Assembly: GCA_949752735.1 (NCBI GenBank)
Contig: OX457039.1
Location: 29,850,786 to 29,914,785, forward strand
DNA from: Lumbricus terrestris
Lineage: Eukaryota > Annelida > Clitellata > Crassiclitellata > Lumbricidae
Direction of reading: 5' to 3'
DNA length: 64,000 nt
Shown here: positions 59,831 to 64,000 of the stretch, in pieces
How positions within the stretch are numbered: position 1 is the stretch's first letter
Layout of the letters: the number at the start of each line of letters is the position of its first letter
The notes under the pieces: model-generated
Told to the model about the DNA's origin: nothing
What the model saw: the letters and a program-made list of their open reading frames with translations, nothing else
Database searches by the model: none
Translations under genes and position numbers: made by a program

Positions 59831-60371
59831 TAGCCAGACAGAGAGACAGACAGATAGACAGACAGGCAGACTGCCTGACACACGCCTCTGGTCGCTGCGG
59901 CCAACAGGCCAGCAGGCAACGGTTGAATTATACGACGGTCGTGCCATGCCTCGCTAAACGTCTTCCTCCTCCACTTCCTCTGCTTCTTCCTCCTTTGCTT
60001 CATCCTCCCCCTCTCCATTTCCAGTTCTTTGCCCTCCATTGTCTGAATTTGTCTCCTCCCTCGTTCAGCCCCGTCTCTTGTTCTTTTTATCCTCCTTTTC
60101 TTGTTCCGTTCGATCGAATCTTCTTCGGCTTCTGCAGAAACGCTTCTCAACCACGCAATCTCTCTCGATCGTTCAGTTAGGTATATGAAGCGCTAAACGA
60201 CACCGGGTGTGGTAGGTATGATCTAAGACAATGCTCACAGTAATTGCGGATAACTCAAACTCAGCCAGTCAGTCTTCGTGATTTGGTCGTGCCAGTCTCA
60301 AGCGTGGAGAAAGGAGGAGGGCGACATTAATCATTCTTGATATTACACAGTGTCGTCGTTAGACAGCAATA
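59831..60371. other. Unassigned interval with simple repeats
   Basis: GACAGACAGATAGACAGACA at 59840-59870 and a CTTCCTCCTC-rich patch at 59960-60015. Overlapping ORFs on both strands are motif-free. Confidence 0.35.
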
Positions 60372-60470
60372 AGCATTGATATAGCGCCCTCACTCCACGC
60401 AGGTGATCAGCTGCGCTTATCAGAACCAACCACACAGCAGCAATGTAACGTATGACGATATAAAAATTAA
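60372..60470 (-). repeat. LINE-tail-like fragment
   Basis: CATTGATATAGCGCCCTCAC matches, on the minus strand, the GAGGCGCTATATCAA tail seen at 42001. Confidence 0.4.
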
Positions 60471-60977
60471 GTGCAACTTATAGTCTAACCAGGACATGAA
60501 CGCAAGACAATGAAATGACGTATACCGCAATAATACAGGTTTAAAAGAGGCGAAGTAAGGAAATGTAAGGTCTAATGATTCACTTATGAAGCGTCCTTAT
60601 CTTAATTGTTTCGAAGGGCTTGGTATCAAGTCAGTAGTCAGGTCTTATGGCTTAAATTCAACCTGATGTAGGGCCTAGGACTATAATATATGAATGAAAA
60701 TTGCCGTCCCAGCATGCTTAGAGACAAAGGAACAGTCTTAGGCGTGATTATGACGGTCCAGGATTCGAACGACGAACCATTTGGTCAGCAACGGAATTAC
60801 CCACGTCACTGTTTTATTTGTGCATTGAGACAAGCAAGCGTGTAGGAAATTTGAGTTTTGGATCCTGTGTAAATCTGAAATCATCATTAAGCCGATTGTT
60901 GGATAGCTATAGAATGGAGCGGCAGTCGAGATCTTCGCTTGGCACAGTCACGTGTCTTACTGACAAAATTTTATTGG
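60471..60977. other. Unassigned interval
   Basis: No feature recognised. Confidence 0.35.
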
Positions 60978-61030
60978 TATCGACAGCATCGCCTGCCAAA
61001 CTGGCATAGAGTCTATTGCCCGACAAAGAG
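60978..61030 (+). repeat. 52-bp repeat pair, member 2
   Basis: Matches 59779-59830 with three or four differences. The similarity stops abruptly at both ends. Confidence 0.7.
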
Positions 61031-61331
61031 ATAGACTCTTGAGACGTAGGCTATGTTCAGTTTTAGAAGATTTTTGAAAACGTTTGCACTGAGCGATGCA
61101 GCAAAACATTTTAGTGTATCATTCAATTCATACTGAACTTGACAGCTCCATAAGATGCGTTGCAAAATGGAGCTAACCTTGAATCTGACGAAAGTGTGTC
61201 CACAAATTTGACACTTATATAATATTATAGACCCACAGCAGAAAATATTCAAATACGATGTTGTTTAAAATCAATTCTCCGATTGGCACACAATCCACAT
61301 AGGAAAACACTATGCTATACAGGCGCATGCC
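61031..61331. other. Unassigned interval
   Basis: No feature recognised. Confidence 0.35.
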
Positions 61332-61603
61332 CAGTAGCGGCGCCAGAGGGGCTAGGTTGGGCTAAGAAAAAGGCCATCCGGTTTTTTGCATGTAAAAATG
61401 AAATATTTCCATGATCAGCCCCCCCTAAAACTGAAATATATGCATGAGATTTAAGTTGTCAGAAATGTTGGCGAATGGAAAATGGAAAATTTCCATGAGA
61501 TTTTGAACAAAATGACTAAAAAAGGTCGTCAGAAATTTTGGCGAGTGAAATGGAAATTATCCTCCGCGAAGACTCAGCCTCCCCCCCCCCAAGTGAAATC
61601 CTG
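61332..61603 (+). mobile_element. hAT-like MITE related to 7364-7553
   Basis: The left end CAGTAGCGGCGCCAGAGGGG is close to CAGTGGCGGCGCCAGGATTT of the other copy. The right end is AATCCTG. Flanks CGCATGCC (61324-61331) and CACATGCC (61604-61611) match at 7 of 8. Carries ATGACTAAAAAAGGTCGTC at 61512-61530. Confidence 0.68.
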
Positions 61604-62399
61604 CACATGCCGTCTAAGTGTCATTTTGTAAGCACTCTGAAACCTAACAATTAGAACATCAATTTTCTCTCCTGCCACTCTGCTGTCAACTGTATTCAGT
61701 GAGTGACCAATTGAGTTGATCATATAACCCTAAGTTACAAATAATTGTAACATTAACGCTAGTATTATAGTGACTGAATCTGAAGTCATTCGGTGCGATT
61801 GTCTCCTTGCGGTTTAGGCTGCAACTGCATGCCCAACATATTTATATGTATAGTCTACGTTCACTAAATATACATAATTAAATGACACATATGCATAAAG
61901 TCGCATATATATATTATATATTATATGAATCTGCAAGCACACGTCTTATAGCATAAGTATGTGGAAACAGGATTTTGAGATTGGCCATGTACATGTATTG
62001 TATAAATGTATAGGGATCTCGCAATAGGCAGCTGCATTGGCTGGATTGGTCTTGTCATTCATTCGTTTGACAGAACATTGATTTATATAGCGAACGTTTT
62101 CTTCGTTCAATCTCTCAAACACAATTGTGCACTTTCTCTTCACATATATATAATATATACATATAATATTATTTATATATGTATGTATATATCACTGTAT
62201 ATCTGTACGTCTGTCCCTCTCTCTGTCTCCGTCTCTCTCCTTCCCTTTGTCTGTCTGTCTGTCTCTCTTCTTTCCTCTTGGTCTTTGGCTGTGTTCGCCT
62301 ATTCCAGTGACTGCTGCTGCTGCTGCGTTGGTCTTCGTCGTCGTCGTTCGTCGGTTGCAATAAATTATTACTCAATCCACCGTCATCGTCCATTGCCAC
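61604..62399. other. Unassigned interval
   Basis: TA-rich runs at about 61905-61925 and 62145-62195, and CTGTCTGTCTGTCTC at about 62250. No gene seen. Confidence 0.4.
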
Positions 62400-62437
62400 C
62401 GCACCACTCGCATCCTCCTCCTCCTCCTCCTGCCCCT

Positions 62438-62468
<31 letters not shown>

Positions 62469-62619
62469 TTCTTCCTCCTCCTCCTCCTCTTACTCCTCTT
62501 CCTCCTCCTCCTCCTCCTTTTCCTCTTCCTCCTCCTCTTCCTACTCCTCCTCCTTCTCCTCCTCTTCCTCCTCTTCCTCCTCTTCCTCCTCTTCCTCCTC
62601 CTCCTTCTCCTCCTCTTCC

Positions 62620-62672
<53 letters not shown>

Positions 62673-62695
62673 CTCCTCCTCCTCTGCTTTTTCTT
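62400..62695 (+). repeat. CTC/CTT polypyrimidine tract
   Basis: Nearly pure CTCCTC with CTTCCTC changes. Poly-Pro (plus) and poly-Glu (minus) ORFs arise from it. Confidence 0.96.
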
Positions 62696-62801
62696 CTATA
62701 ATGCCATTAATAATAAAGTCATCGTCGTCGTCGTCATCGTCGTCAGTTCCCGTGTGCCACTTTTGGCGTCGATCGTCCCATGCACCCTCCCACCTCCCCA
62801 C

Positions 62802-62827
62802 CCATACACACATGCACACACACCCAT

Positions 62828-62865
<38 letters not shown>

Positions 62866-62876
62866 ACAACACACAC
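62802..62876 (+). repeat. (CA)n microsatellite
   Basis: ACACATGCAC then pure CA then ACACAACAC. Confidence 0.95.
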
Positions 62877-63647
62877 GCAGAGCCAACCAGAATGCGATGC
62901 TAACTTCGACATGCTGCTGCTGCTGCTGCACTTGCATGCTGCAGGGATATTGCCGCGGTACGTGTTGATGGTGGAGACTCTAAACGACGAATGCTGCAGA
63001 TATCTAAATCTAGCGACGACCTATTAATATTTCAGTGACGATTGAGACACGTCGTCGTCCTATTAAACTTAATCGTTGTCCATAAACAGATCAGAGGCGC
63101 TGCATTGGGCTACATAAATGGGACGGAACCAGTGCAGCTGCACCAGCTACATGCATGCACTGACGATATAATTTATTATCATACAGATCTGCAGTTGGAC
63201 GGATCATTTGCAATAACGACCTGGTTCCAATAAAACTGGATCTGGATTCCATGCAAACAATCGAGTTTCCTCGTCCAGATTTAATATTAATCAGCATTTA
63301 TTTGGACAAAGCGCTCGATTTCATACTTCACATAAGTTCGGCAGATAATCAGGATCTAACCATCATCTATATAATTATAGACGATACATGAGACGCTAGG
63401 AATGACGCTGTCTTTTTCAATTAAATCTGTGAACAAATATTTTCACAATCATGAACACTTGGTTTAGAAAGAATAATTTATTCCCTTTTGATTTAACTAT
63501 AATTATCAGTCGCGTAGACAGTGAGGATAATGCCTAAGCTGTACGTTCCGAATGTTCTGGAGCGAATATCTTTCCTTCCACTTATGATCCCAGTCTTCGT
63601 CAGAGCGTGCGATTTGAGAGCAGTTGGAAATTCGACAGCGAAGAAAG
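62877..63647. other. Unassigned interval
   Basis: A short CTGCTGCTGCTG run near 62921. Nothing else recognised. Confidence 0.35.
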
Positions 63648-64000
63648 ATCGAGAAAGGGGCAATCAATATGTATATATAAAAAAATATTATATATGATTA
63701 TATAATCCAGAAAGGAATATATATAATATATGATTTTATATATAGGCCTATATATGATTGTATATATATATATTGAGAAAGGGTTAATATATATATAATA
63801 TATAGTTATATATATAAATGCATATGTATGTCGAGAAAGGGTTAATGAAGTCAGTGAATTGAGATCCATATATATTCGACGCTATCTATTCAGTCCAGAA
63901 AGGGTTAATCCATATTATATAATATATTATTTTATAAATATAATCATATATATAATTATATATGTATATAATTGTATATATATATATATATATATTGAGA
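63648..64000 (+). repeat. AT-rich repeat with GAAAGGGTTAAT every ~62 bases
   Basis: The core AGAAAGG(GGTTAAT) recurs near 63650, 63710, 63775, 63833 and 63896, each followed by TATATATAATATA-type sequence. It runs off the end of the window, so total length is unknown. Confidence 0.75.

Noticed and set aside
62006..62701. Poly-Pro ORF of 231 codons and poly-Glu counterpart
   Set aside because: Reads through a CTC microsatellite. The non-repeat part has no recognisable domain.

Overview
This window looks like non-coding or very gene-poor nuclear DNA of an animal. It has no operons, no closely packed ORFs and no confident complete host gene. It is full of microsatellites, long minisatellites, tRNA-derived SINEs, 5'-truncated non-LTR (LINE) remnants and short inverted-repeat DNA transposons. 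A marine deuterostome-type invertebrate is my best guess, from the repeat style and the heavy use of the palindrome TAGGCCTA. That assignment is inference and is not proven by any gene. There is one 200-base assembly gap (23626-23825).

Layout. 1-2836: a tRNA-derived SINE, then a complete DNA transposon (486-2831) with 15-bp terminal inverted repeats and a GGGAC target duplication. It carries a transposase-like gene broken by stops and two frameshifts. 2837-12690: mostly unassignable DNA with a GGGCGCC-ended element, an ATGG array, a GA-rich tract, one small hAT-like element and a near-perfect hairpin. 12690-18600: a 40-bp minisatellite, nested short elements, a 48-bp and a 15-bp tandem repeat, a CTCCT tract and one weak candidate exon. 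18600-27180: the most structured part. Two diverged copies of one locus (about 19480-21530 and 23847-26760) each took different insertions: a 1.17-kb TIR element with a MITE inside it in the first copy, and a 1.94-kb TG...CA element, probably a solo LTR, in the second. Between them lies a 66-bp tandem array flanked by clusters of a palindromic 14-15 bp word. 27180-37080: a long imperfect hairpin, LINE reverse-transcriptase remains (30060-30850), trinucleotide tracts and a 2.46-kb homogeneous 34-bp satellite. 37080-45000: three hAT-type elements with exact 8-bp target duplications, two stacked hairpins, a LINE fragment, an old degenerate tandem array and a graded trinucleotide array. 45000-64000: two more SINE copies of the first family and one of a second family, four LINE fragments or tails, a 1.31-kb array of a 16-bp unit, another MITE, and an AT-rich repeat at the right edge.

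Genes. The only substantial protein-coding signal is the decayed transposase-like gene at about 924-2530. LINE C-terminal fragments are recognisable at 30060, 42001, 46715, 52443 and 58880. Two possible host exons are offered with low confidence: 16404-16574, and 46360-46588, the latter with an arrestin-like N-terminal pattern. Most long ORFs in the window are translations of simple repeats and are rejected.

How it fits together. The region behaves as a landing zone for mobile elements. SINE family A shares its 3' tail with LINE tails in the same window, which suggests parasitism of the LINE machinery. Several small elements with different ends share one hairpin motif (GAYGAC, A-rich loop, GTCRTC). 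Several perfect or near-perfect foldbacks with 2-8 nt loops are absent from their paralogues, which points to local template-switch events.
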